A stretch of DNA of 36,210 nt from Candidatus Altimarinota bacterium (GTDB lineage: Bacteria; Patescibacteriota; Gracilibacteria; UBA1369; UM-FILTER-53-11). The stretch spans positions 9,191 to 45,400 of the forward strand of contig JAGOUV010000012.1 of NCBI GenBank assembly GCA_018061065.1. Reading direction: 5' to 3'. The first letter of the stretch is position 1. The number at the start of each line of letters is the position of its first letter. The notes under the pieces were generated by a model that saw only the letters and a program-made list of their open reading frames with translations, was not told the origin of the DNA and did not search any database. A program made the translations under genes and the position numbers. Shown in pieces: positions 1 to 6,658 of the stretch.

Positions 1-63
1 TATAAAAAGGTATTTGATGAGGAAGAAATTATGATATTTGAACGGTTGATCAAAGTGCCGTAA
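1..63 (+). CDS. C-terminal end of an upstream gene (partial)
   Basis: The first reading frame is open from the window edge to a TAA at 61-63 and gives a protein-like tail, YKKVFDEEEIMIFERLIKVP. Only 20 residues are visible, so no function can be assigned. The -35 element of the next gene lies inside this tail, so the two genes are tightly packed. It could be a chance open frame; coding is favoured by the charged/hydrophobic alternation and by the same-strand neighbour directly after it. Confidence 0.45.
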   Translation, partial: YKKVFDEEEIMIFERLIKVP

Positions 64-74
64 TATGTTATAAT
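46..74 (+). promoter_or_regulatory. Sigma-70-type promoter of the surface-protein gene
   Basis: TTGATC (46-51), a 17-bp spacer and a perfect TATAAT (69-74). Transcription should start near 81, leaving a leader of about 20 nt made almost only of A and T, with no Shine-Dalgarno sequence before the ATG at 102. Confidence 0.75.
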
Positions 75-101
75 TTAGCTGTAAAAATAAAACAAAAATA
101 T

Positions 102-2246
102 ATGCGCGACTCACTCAAGCAAACGATCGTGATTTCCGGAACATTAGTTGTAATGATTCTCGGAGCACTTGTGTACTCATTCGGCAGTACACCTAATTCA
201 CAAGGCGTGCGACCTTATGCTGCACTCTTGGCACTAGACGAGGAAGTAGTAGATGAAGAATGTACTCCAGAATTATGTGGTGCTGAAAACGAAGAAGAAA
301 CTGCACCTGCAAGTTGTACGCAAGATACATGGTCATGCGAAAGCTGGGGCGCATGTAGCGCAGATGGCTCACAGAAACGAACATGTATCGTGACTGCAGA
401 TTGTCCAAGTGTCGTAACTCCTAAGCCCGGAACCACACAGTCATGTACTCCTCCAAAACCAATCGTTCCAAAGTGTACTCAAGACACCTGGGTCTGTGGT
501 GAGTGGAATGCATGTAGTGCAGAAGGCACTCAAGCTCGTTCATGTTCAAAGACATTTGATTGTTCCGGAGTAGATACTCCTGCGCCAACTAATGGACGTT
601 CATGCACACCGCCCGTTGTTACTCCCGTAATTACACCAGAAGTTACGCCACCCGTGGTTGTTGAAGAGGAAGTTCGTGAAGCAGCAGAGGAAAATGTGGT
701 AACTAAAGAAGACACTGAAAAAGCACAACAGGAAATTGTTGCACAGCAAGAACAAGCGATCGTTCAGGAGCAGCGCCTTCAGGAAGTAGTCCAAAATACG
801 CCCGCTTTCCGTGAGTTAGCTGGTAATGGCGGCGCAGTGGTTGTCGTCGCAGATAAAAATGGCAATGGATTACAAGATGCAGTTGAAGACAAACTCGATG
901 AAGGTACAAAACAAGAACTCCAACAGCAGCGCATAGCTGATGAAGCACAACTTGCTGCTAAGAGAAAAGAGCTTTTGGCACAGGGCAAAAAAGCGGATGT
1001 AGTTGAAAAAGAAATTAAACGTGATCGTCAGGTATCGAATGCAAAACGAAAACAAAAAGCACTCAAGGCCGTTGCGAAAAAAGCTTACAACAACGCAGAA
1101 CCAACAAATGAAGAGTTAACTGCAATTGAATTGGGCGTCGATCCTCGCGATGTTTCACCAGCAGGTGACGATTACAGCCCGGTAGAAAAAGTATTGTACC
1201 GACGCGGAAAAGCCGGCGGCAACGCGCTAACTATGAGCGTCACTCCAGGAACACAGCTTTCTGCGAATGGTGCAGCAGTTCTCATAGGTGGTCCAAAAGG
1301 CATGCGCATTGAATTGGTCGCAACTGATGCGAAGAATAAAAAATATGTTATCGCACGCGGAGTCATTGGAGATAATGGTAAAACCGTGCTCGTAACCGAA
1401 GGTGACCTGACTCCAGGATTCTATGTCTTCCAGGTTCGCCGGGGAGATTTGGGAGTAGATGGCGCAGCGATCATCGACAGCGGCTTTATGCCAAAAGTAG
1501 ATGGTGCGGCAATCATCGACAGTGGCTTTACTCCAAGAGTAGATGGCGCGGCAATTATCGACAGTGGATTTATGCCTCAGGTAGACGGCGCAGCGATTAT
1601 CGATAGTGGATTTACTCCTCGCCCTGAAAGAGGTGCAGCAGCTCCTCAAGGTGGCAACCGTCCTCAATTTGGAACTTCAACACTCGGCGGACCAAATAGC
1701 AGCCTCCTTGCTCAACCAGAGCCTGCAATCAACCCATCATCAAATGTATTAGTTGAGGTGACAGGTTCAGAAACAATCACCGATCCAAAAGTGAAAACTA
1801 TTCAGACCGTGAGCGTAGAGTCACTAAAAAATATTCGCGTAAAACGCACTGCAGATGGAAAAATCCGCGTGACGGGTACTGCAGACTTGGACACAACCGT
1901 TATCGGTTCCTTCAAATCAGCGGTCTTTACTTCAGCAATTTTGGCTGACGTTCAGACGGGTGCCTTCACGGTCTCATCTGCTGGAACGCTAGAAGACGGC
2001 GATCACGAAGTGATCATCTATGCTACTCGCTCAGAAGATGGCACACAGAGCCGTGCAGTAAAAGTCCCCTTCTCAATTATTGAACAGGAGACGGGCGATG
2101 GTAAATTGGTGGTAGGCCAGGACGATAGCTCAAGCGAAAATAGCCTCCCCGTGGTACCCATAGCAATTGCGATGGGCTTAGTCGCCATTGTGGTGGTGAG
2201 CGTTTTACTCAGCCGCAGAAAGCGCAAGGACGGTTCAGCACAATAG
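102..2246 (+). CDS. Cell-surface protein with TSP1-like and 14-residue tandem repeats, two membrane anchors
   Basis: A 714-residue envelope protein. An N-terminal hydrophobic segment (about 9-28) is a signal anchor. Two cysteine-rich modules at 72-115 and 125-168, both opening CTQDTW.C..W..CSA.G.Q.R.C, resemble thrombospondin type-1 repeats. A Gln/Glu/Lys-rich coiled region follows, and near 251-262 DKNGNGLQDAVE fits a Ca-binding thrombospondin-3/dockerin-like loop. Residues 452-507 are four tandem copies of VDGAAIIDSGF[MT]P[KRQ]. The region around 560-665 looks like a bacterial Ig-like domain (GTADLDTTV ... DGDHEVIIYATRSEDG). The end is LPVVP, a hydrophobic segment and RRKRK, an arrangement like a sorting signal but not a true LPXTG. 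The ATG at 102 suits the promoter at 46-74. Probably an adhesin or surface scaffold; binding partners are unknown. Confidence 0.85.
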   Translation: MRDSLKQTIVISGTLVVMILGALVYSFGSTPNSQGVRPYAALLALDEEVVDEECTPELCGAENEEETAPASCTQDTWSCESWGACSADGSQKRTCIVTADCPSVVTPKPGTTQSCTPPKPIVPKCTQDTWVCGEWNACSAEGTQARSCSKTFDCSGVDTPAPTNGRSCTPPVVTPVITPEVTPPVVVEEEVREAAEENVVTKEDTEKAQQEIVAQQEQAIVQEQRLQEVVQNTPAFRELAGNGGAVVVVADKNGNGLQDAVEDKLDEGTKQELQQQRIADEAQLAAKRKELLAQGKKADVVEKEIKRDRQVSNAKRKQKALKAVAKKAYNNAEPTNEELTAIELGVDPRDVSPAGDDYSPVEKVLYRRGKAGGNALTMSVTPGTQLSANGAAVLIGGPKGMRIELVATDAKNKKYVIARGVIGDNGKTVLVTEGDLTPGFYVFQVRRGDLGVDGAAIIDSGFMPKVDGAAIIDSGFTPRVDGAAIIDSGFMPQVDGAAIIDSGFTPRPERGAAAPQGGNRPQFGTSTLGGPNSSLLAQPEPAINPSSNVLVEVTGSETITDPKVKTIQTVSVESLKNIRVKRTADGKIRVTGTADLDTTVIGSFKSAVFTSAILADVQTGAFTVSSAGTLEDGDHEVIIYATRSEDGTQSRAVKVPFSIIEQETGDGKLVVGQDDSSSENSLPVVPIAIAMGLVAIVVVSVLLSRRKRKDGSAQ
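1455..1622 (+). repeat. Four in-frame 42-bp tandem repeats
   Basis: Units start at 1455, 1497, 1539 and 1581 and each encodes VDGAAIIDSGF plus three variable positions. Units 1 and 3 carry M and units 2 and 4 carry T at the twelfth residue, an ABAB pattern suggesting duplication of an 84-bp block. Wobble positions differ among copies, so the array is not very recent. Confidence 0.95.
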
Positions 2247-2270
2247 TAATTAGAAAAATGCGAATATAAA

Positions 2271-2308
2271 AAAATCCCGGGTCACCCTACTAAGGAGCCC
2301 GGGATTTT
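2271..2308. terminator. Bidirectional intrinsic terminator
   Basis: An 11-bp perfect stem, AAAATCCCGGG (2271-2281) against CCCGGGATTTT (2298-2308), with a 16-nt loop. A-runs on one side and T-runs on the other let it serve both converging genes, the surface protein (plus) and ddl (minus). Confidence 0.9.
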
Positions 2309-2322
2309 AAGTTTGCTAATCA

Positions 2323-3492
2323 CTATTCCTTAAACCAACTGCTTCCTGACTTGAAGTCCAATTTCTTGGCATTTTTTCTCTTGTGATGTTTGAGTGCCAA
2401 CGCAATAAAACGATCGATAATTTTTCCATAGCTCCAACCTGCATGTTTCAAAAGAACGGGGTAACAGCTGATCGGACGGAAGTTTGGAATGGTATTGAGT
2501 TCGTTCAAGTAAATCTCCCATGTCTTTCCATCAACCAAAAAATCGATGCGTGCACCGCCCACGCCATCAATAGCGCGGAATGTTGCTTCAGCAAGTGCTT
2601 TGATATGTTCAATTACTTCTTTGGGCAGCTTGGCAGGAATATCAATTGCCCAATCAGAGGCGAGATACTTAGCTTTATAATCGTAGAACTCACCCGTGTA
2701 ATGCACCTGACCTGGCTCAGAGACAACTAAATCATCATCATCGCCGATCACTGCGCACTCGACTTCATATAAATTTTGCACACCGCGCTCTACTACTACT
2801 TGATGATCGTACACCATCGCTGCTTTTACAGCTTTGTCCAAATCAGCCAATTTCTTCACCTTAGAAATACCAATACTTGAGCCACAACTTGCTGGTTTCA
2901 CAAAAGCAGGAAAACCAATATCATCCTGAATACACTTCACAATTTCTTTTTTGTTATGCTTCCAATCTGCATCGGTAAACCATTCATAGGGAACCTGAGG
3001 AATACCTGAAGCTTCCAATACACGCTTAGTAAGAATTTTATTAAAACCGGCAGCTGAGGCAAAAATACCACAACCTACATACGGAATATTTGCGGCTTCA
3101 AAAACTCCCTGCAATGCACCATCTTCACCGAGCGGTCCCAATATCCAAGAAAATGCGACGTTAATTTTGATGCGTTTTACGCTCGTACTCGCACCTTTTT
3201 TAGTAAACACTAATAATTCTCCAGATCCGTCAGCAGCAAAACTACAAGGTGTCAGTCCCTTTGCATTTTTTACTTTACCACTCATGAGTGCTGCTACCAT
3301 TACTTTTGCATCGCCAGTGAACCACTGTCCATCGCGTGAAACTCCCACTGCAACTACGTTATACTTTTTCTTATTTTTAGCACTCTGCAACTCCTCAATG
3401 ACTTTTGATCCCGAGGCAACAGATGATTCATGCTCCTGTGATTTTCCTCCAAACACCACCGCAACCGTGAGCACTTTTGACTTTGTAGCCAT
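2323..3492 (-). CDS. ddl: D-alanine--D-alanine ligase family (ATP-grasp), divergent
   Basis: Joins two D-alanines with ATP in the cytoplasm for the peptidoglycan stem peptide. Visible Ddl/ATP-grasp signatures are the N-terminal FGGKSQEHESS with the conserved Glu (E22), GEDGALQG (122-129), FVKPASCGSSIGISKV (197-212), ARIDFLVDG and LNELNT (near 314-333). At 389 aa it is somewhat long for the family. Two usually invariant stretches differ. The HG normally before xxGEDG is LG (ILGPLGEDG), and the PG[MF]T loop after NELNT reads PNFR, followed by ISCYP instead of the usual SLxP. The acceptor pocket may therefore be altered. The ATG has no Shine-Dalgarno and sits 10 nt after the stop of the upstream 550-aa gene, so the two are co-transcribed. 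Confidence 0.92.
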   Translation of the reverse strand: MATKSKVLTVAVVFGGKSQEHESSVASGSKVIEELQSAKNKKKYNVVAVGVSRDGQWFTGDAKVMVAALMSGKVKNAKGLTPCSFAADGSGELLVFTKKGASTSVKRIKINVAFSWILGPLGEDGALQGVFEAANIPYVGCGIFASAAGFNKILTKRVLEASGIPQVPYEWFTDADWKHNKKEIVKCIQDDIGFPAFVKPASCGSSIGISKVKKLADLDKAVKAAMVYDHQVVVERGVQNLYEVECAVIGDDDDLVVSEPGQVHYTGEFYDYKAKYLASDWAIDIPAKLPKEVIEHIKALAEATFRAIDGVGGARIDFLVDGKTWEIYLNELNTIPNFRPISCYPVLLKHAGWSYGKIIDRFIALALKHHKRKNAKKLDFKSGSSWFKE

Positions 3493-3502
3493 ATAAGTAG
3501 GG

Positions 3503-5155
3503 TTAGTTAGTAGTGTTATAAATAGTATGAAACAGATTGTCCATTTTGGTCTGCAGACCTGTCGCGCGCATAATCTCCTCTGGCTGCAGTGACTCCTCGG
3601 GTCCGCCCGTACGCAAGTACGAAGGATATAAAACGGTGTAAATTTCCGGCACCAACGGTGCCATCATCTCCTCAAGTGTTACCTGTTTGGAGAGAGAAAT
3701 ATAATCATCGTAGCTCAATTTCTTCTCAGAGAGAAGCAAATCAAGACCCATGGCGGGTACGAGCTGCTTTTTTTCATTCTCAATATACGAGAGCACCAAG
3801 CCATCTCCACTGAGTTCTTTAGTCTGAATGCGGCACACGGAGTGAATTTCACGGAAGCGGCCCAGGTCAACTAATACATGCAAAAGTGCCTCTTTCATCT
3901 TAGTGAGATCGTGCACCTGTGAGAAACCTCCCAAACACTTAAATCCATAGTGCAACGAAAGGGTCAGATAAATGGTCATCATACTCGGGAAAATTTCTTT
4001 TTTCTCAAGTGCCTGGGAAAGGGCCTCTGGCTCCAACTGAATTTCATATCCCTTTGCCTTGGATAATAATTTTCCATTTTCCACATCTAAGCGAATACGA
4101 TGTTGCTTCTCATCAAATCCCCAGAAAAAGTACGTTCCCCATCCATTGTCTTTAGAAAAAGTTCCCGGCAGTCCTTCAAAATATTTCAAAAATAATTCAC
4201 GCACGGTCGGATCAAACAACATCTTATATAATAGACAGGTGGACTCTTTCAAAATTTCTTTAGTCAAAATTTCACGCGTCATTGACTCCGCCTCAATATA
4301 AATTAAATCCGGAATTTTACTTCCATTGGAATTGAAATATTTGGGCCACAACTGAAAATTAATTTTGCTAATTTGTTCCGAAAAATCTTCGCTATTTAAA
4401 ATCTCTGCCTGTTCAAGCACACCCAATACCTGCTCATCAAAAAGCCGCGCACGACGTGCCGTCAACAATCCTTCTTTCTGCTTATTCATGAGCTGTTTAC
4501 GCGCATGTGCAAGGTCATCTCTCGTGTATGCAGGTGTTCCATACACCGGGCGCATCTTCCATTTATCGGGTAATAACGGCAGACGAATAAGTGGCCCCTC
4601 GCCCTGGTCGCCGCCATGGAATAAAAATCCACGAGCAAAACCAGAAGCATTATTTAATGACACACTCGCAAATGAAAACGTCACTAAATATTTTAAGCTG
4701 CGACGCTTCATCTCTGGATACGGAAGCGCAGTAATAATATTCGTATTTAAGAAAAACGGATGTCCAATAATTGCATGATGATCCGTCGTATTAACCATCG
4801 GACGGCGTAGAAGCTGACGCTCAACTTCACTCGCTATTTTTTTACCAAGACGTTTTTTTACTGTTTCATAAATCACATGCAAACAAACAGGACGACGCGA
4901 CTCTAATCTAAGATCTTTATTAATATCAAAAAATTCCTTGGAGTAATCATACAAACTTTTGGCTCCATGCTTTTTTATAATACGGCCAAAAATCGGACGT
5001 GAAGCGTAGATCTTCGACTTGAGTTTATCCGTCTGATCATCGATTTCCTGCTGAGTTTTCTGCAACTGAGAAGCAACCACCGCATCGTCTGGCGGAGGCT
5101 TACTTGACTGAGGGCTTGCGTCAGTCGTCGCTGAGTTGGAATCGTTAGAGTTCAT
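3503..5155 (-). CDS. Conserved-looking protein of unknown function, 550 aa
   Basis: I do not recognise this protein. It is soluble, with no clear signal peptide or membrane segment. A low-complexity Ser/Thr/Pro N-terminus (1-30) precedes a short coiled stretch (about 30-50). The middle contains VNTTDHHAIIGHPFFLNTN, a His/Asp cluster that looks like a catalytic or metal site, and a Gly-rich FHGGDQGEGPLIRLP segment. ARKQLMNKQKEGLLTARRARLF is helical. It is the first gene of an operon with ddl (10-nt gap), so a wall-precursor role is possible but is only context inference. The ATG at 5155 is the first possible start because an in-frame TGA lies just upstream. Confidence 0.85.
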   Translation of the reverse strand: MNSNDSNSATTDASPQSSKPPPDDAVVASQLQKTQQEIDDQTDKLKSKIYASRPIFGRIIKKHGAKSLYDYSKEFFDINKDLRLESRRPVCLHVIYETVKKRLGKKIASEVERQLLRRPMVNTTDHHAIIGHPFFLNTNIITALPYPEMKRRSLKYLVTFSFASVSLNNASGFARGFLFHGGDQGEGPLIRLPLLPDKWKMRPVYGTPAYTRDDLAHARKQLMNKQKEGLLTARRARLFDEQVLGVLEQAEILNSEDFSEQISKINFQLWPKYFNSNGSKIPDLIYIEAESMTREILTKEILKESTCLLYKMLFDPTVRELFLKYFEGLPGTFSKDNGWGTYFFWGFDEKQHRIRLDVENGKLLSKAKGYEIQLEPEALSQALEKKEIFPSMMTIYLTLSLHYGFKCLGGFSQVHDLTKMKEALLHVLVDLGRFREIHSVCRIQTKELSGDGLVLSYIENEKKQLVPAMGLDLLLSEKKLSYDDYISLSKQVTLEEMMAPLVPEIYTVLYPSYLRTGGPEESLQPEEIMRATGLQTKMDNLFHTIYNTTN

Positions 5156-5170
5156 CTCTAAAGCTCATGG

Positions 5171-5198
5171 AGTATACCTCCTTTACTGAATTACGCAA
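5171..5198 (-). promoter_or_regulatory. Promoter of the 550-aa/ddl operon, overlapping a Shine-Dalgarno-like AAAGGAGG
   Basis: On the minus strand TTGCGT (5198-5193), a 16-bp spacer and TATACT (5176-5171), 15 nt before the ATG. The spacer contains AAAGGAGGT (5184-5176). If that were transcribed it would be an ideal ribosome site for a 7-codon ORF (MSFRDEL, 5168-5145) overlapping the real start out of frame. The promoter reading fits the short-leader habit of this genome better. Confidence 0.5.
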
Positions 5199-5273
5199 GG
5201 GCTGCCATCTGTCCATCTATTTACTTTCTGGCAAGTTTATTTTTGTAACGTTTGGCGATTCATTTGTATCAGC

Positions 5274-6407
5274 ATGCGTATGCGTCTCGCCCCCGGCCAA
5301 TCTCGTTTCGATATTCTCAGTAATTTAGAAGGCAGTCTTGAACCTCTGATTAGAGGATTTTCTCGTGGCTACACGGGGCCCGATCGCGTCGGCCATGTGG
5401 TTGCGCAAATTCGCGATACCCTCGGACCTGCCGCCATCGACGAGAAATACATTACTCATATAGTTGAACGATCAACCTCAAAACCTCCCGCTGAAATTAT
5501 GCCGGAGCCTCACCGAGCACCGAAGGGAGTTTTTACCGCGCTCATTAATAAACTCGCTGAAGAGAGTGGGAGTATTGAAGATGACTTCACTGCCCCCTTC
5601 GGTGCTCCTAGGAGCACCGAAGTCATTAACGACTTTGATGATACTACCCATTACACTTACGAAGATGCCGCCCCATTACCGAAGCTCGAAGAAAAATCCC
5701 CTGAGTTTACCTTGATGATGACTTCGCTCGACTCAGTCCTGAGCAATGCGGGACTGCGTCTCGCGCCAGATGGACTGTTTTATCCATTGAATGGCTTCAC
5801 CTGGATGCGCTCAGATGAGTATTTTAATTTTGCCGTGCGCCCGCGTCAGGCAGAGGATGCCGAGCCACAGGGCAAAGCTGCTCCCCATCTCAATAAGCCA
5901 CTGAATGCACCAGAGGTAAAAGCTCAACGATTTGCTACCGCTCCTACCGAGCCGGCTATTCCCGTGCCTACCGCACTAAAACGGCCCAAGGCCGCCGCAT
6001 TTCATGAGGCGCCCACTTTTATCCAGCAGGTTAAGTCCCCTGAGGCGCCCGTTGTCCCACCAGTTGAGATCGCCGCAAAGTGGCTCAATAATAAGAGCGC
6101 GTATGCAGGAGCACGCCTCTACACACAGGCACCTCAACTTTTGGAGCAGGCCAAAAAGAAGTTAGGTTACTTCCGCGAGCGCGCGAGCGATGTCTTCTGG
6201 GAAAAGGTGGATCATACCCTTGAGTATTTGGACAAGACCCTTCCCCAGCCCGATCGTGCAACGGATATTGATATTTTTACCCTGGCAGTAAAGGGCGGCA
6301 TTAAATTAGCTAAGTGGGTGGACAAAGGATTTAATAAATTGAAAGATGCGATTGTTCAAAAAATTGCCGGTGCGCAGAAACGTCGAAGTGAGAGCTTAGA
6401 AATATAG
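5274..6407 (+). CDS. Hypothetical protein, 377 aa, proline-rich centre
   Basis: Not recognised. The N-terminal 1-110 is mixed helical. An acidic stretch (SIEDDFTAP, near 100) and a conserved-looking block with Trp (LRLAPDGLFYPLNGFTWMRSDEYFNF, near 165-190) follow. Then comes a Pro/Ala-rich linker (about 200-265) and a basic helical C-terminus (about 265-377) ending AQKRRSESLEI. No signal peptide or clear membrane helix is visible. It is transcribed divergently from the 550-aa/ddl operon. The start could be ATG 5274 or ATG 5280; neither has a Shine-Dalgarno. The N-terminal third contains a perfect 26-bp palindrome (5597-5622). Confidence 0.8.
   Translation: MRMRLAPGQSRFDILSNLEGSLEPLIRGFSRGYTGPDRVGHVVAQIRDTLGPAAIDEKYITHIVERSTSKPPAEIMPEPHRAPKGVFTALINKLAEESGSIEDDFTAPFGAPRSTEVINDFDDTTHYTYEDAAPLPKLEEKSPEFTLMMTSLDSVLSNAGLRLAPDGLFYPLNGFTWMRSDEYFNFAVRPRQAEDAEPQGKAAPHLNKPLNAPEVKAQRFATAPTEPAIPVPTALKRPKAAAFHEAPTFIQQVKSPEAPVVPPVEIAAKWLNNKSAYAGARLYTQAPQLLEQAKKKLGYFRERASDVFWEKVDHTLEYLDKTLPQPDRATDIDIFTLAVKGGIKLAKWVDKGFNKLKDAIVQKIAGAQKRRSESLEI
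5597..5622. repeat. Perfect 26-bp palindrome inside a coding region
   Basis: CTTCGGTGCTCCT (5597-5609) is followed immediately by its exact reverse complement (5610-5622). It encodes FGAPRST in the host frame. In RNA it would fold into a stem of about 11 bp with a minimal loop. Confidence 0.9.
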
Positions 6408-6434
6408 AGATAGATGAGATGTCAAAAGTTTGTC

Positions 6435-6476
6435 AAAATTTCAGCCATACTATTTTAGCTGAAAATTTTTATATTT
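6435..6476 (+). terminator. Probable intrinsic terminator after the 377-aa gene
   Basis: AAAATTT-CAGC (6435-6445) pairs with GCTG-AAAATTTT (6458-6469) with one bulged base, followed by TATATTTTTT. The stem is AT-rich and therefore weak. It lies 27 nt past the stop codon and before the nrdJ control region. Confidence 0.55.
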
Positions 6477-6581
6477 TTTAGTTCTGTGAGCCATGAAATT
6501 GCCCGTTCTTTTTACCGCGCTTTTGAATCCAACAGAATCTCTGAAATCATGCAAATACTTTTTAATGGGTAATCTTGTAAA

Positions 6582-6597
6582 CCCCTATATATAGGGG
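6582..6597. promoter_or_regulatory. NrdR box 1 (perfect palindrome)
   Basis: CCCCTATATATAGGGG, with the palindrome extending to 18 bp (6581-6598). It matches the layout of the NrdR operator (outer dyad around a C-W-ATAT-W-G core). It lies between a possible -35 (TTGTAA, 6575-6580) and a possible -10 (TAGCAT, 6598-6603), so NrdR binding would block RNA polymerase. Directly upstream of a ribonucleotide reductase gene. Confidence 0.75.
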
Positions 6598-6613
6598 TAG
6601 CATGCACTAACGG

Positions 6614-6629
6614 ACACAAGATATTGTGT
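6614..6629. promoter_or_regulatory. NrdR box 2
   Basis: ACACAAGATATTGTGT differs from a perfect dyad at one base pair and is close to the classical NrdR-box consensus acaCwAtATaTwGtgt. Its centre is 32 bp from that of box 1, about three helical turns, which is typical for tandem NrdR sites. It ends 29 nt before the nrdJ ATG at 6659. Confidence 0.8.
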
Positions 6630-6658
6630 TTATGGCTTACCTCTGCGACAACTAAAAA

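Noticed and set aside
1455-1622. CRISPR-like array
   Set aside because: The 42-bp units are contiguous, without spacers, in frame, and translate to the same peptide. They are protein repeats.
1227-1667. 146-aa minus-strand ORF with repeated DNRCAIY-type peptides
   Set aside because: Its repeats are only the antisense reading of the 42-bp repeats of the surface-protein gene.
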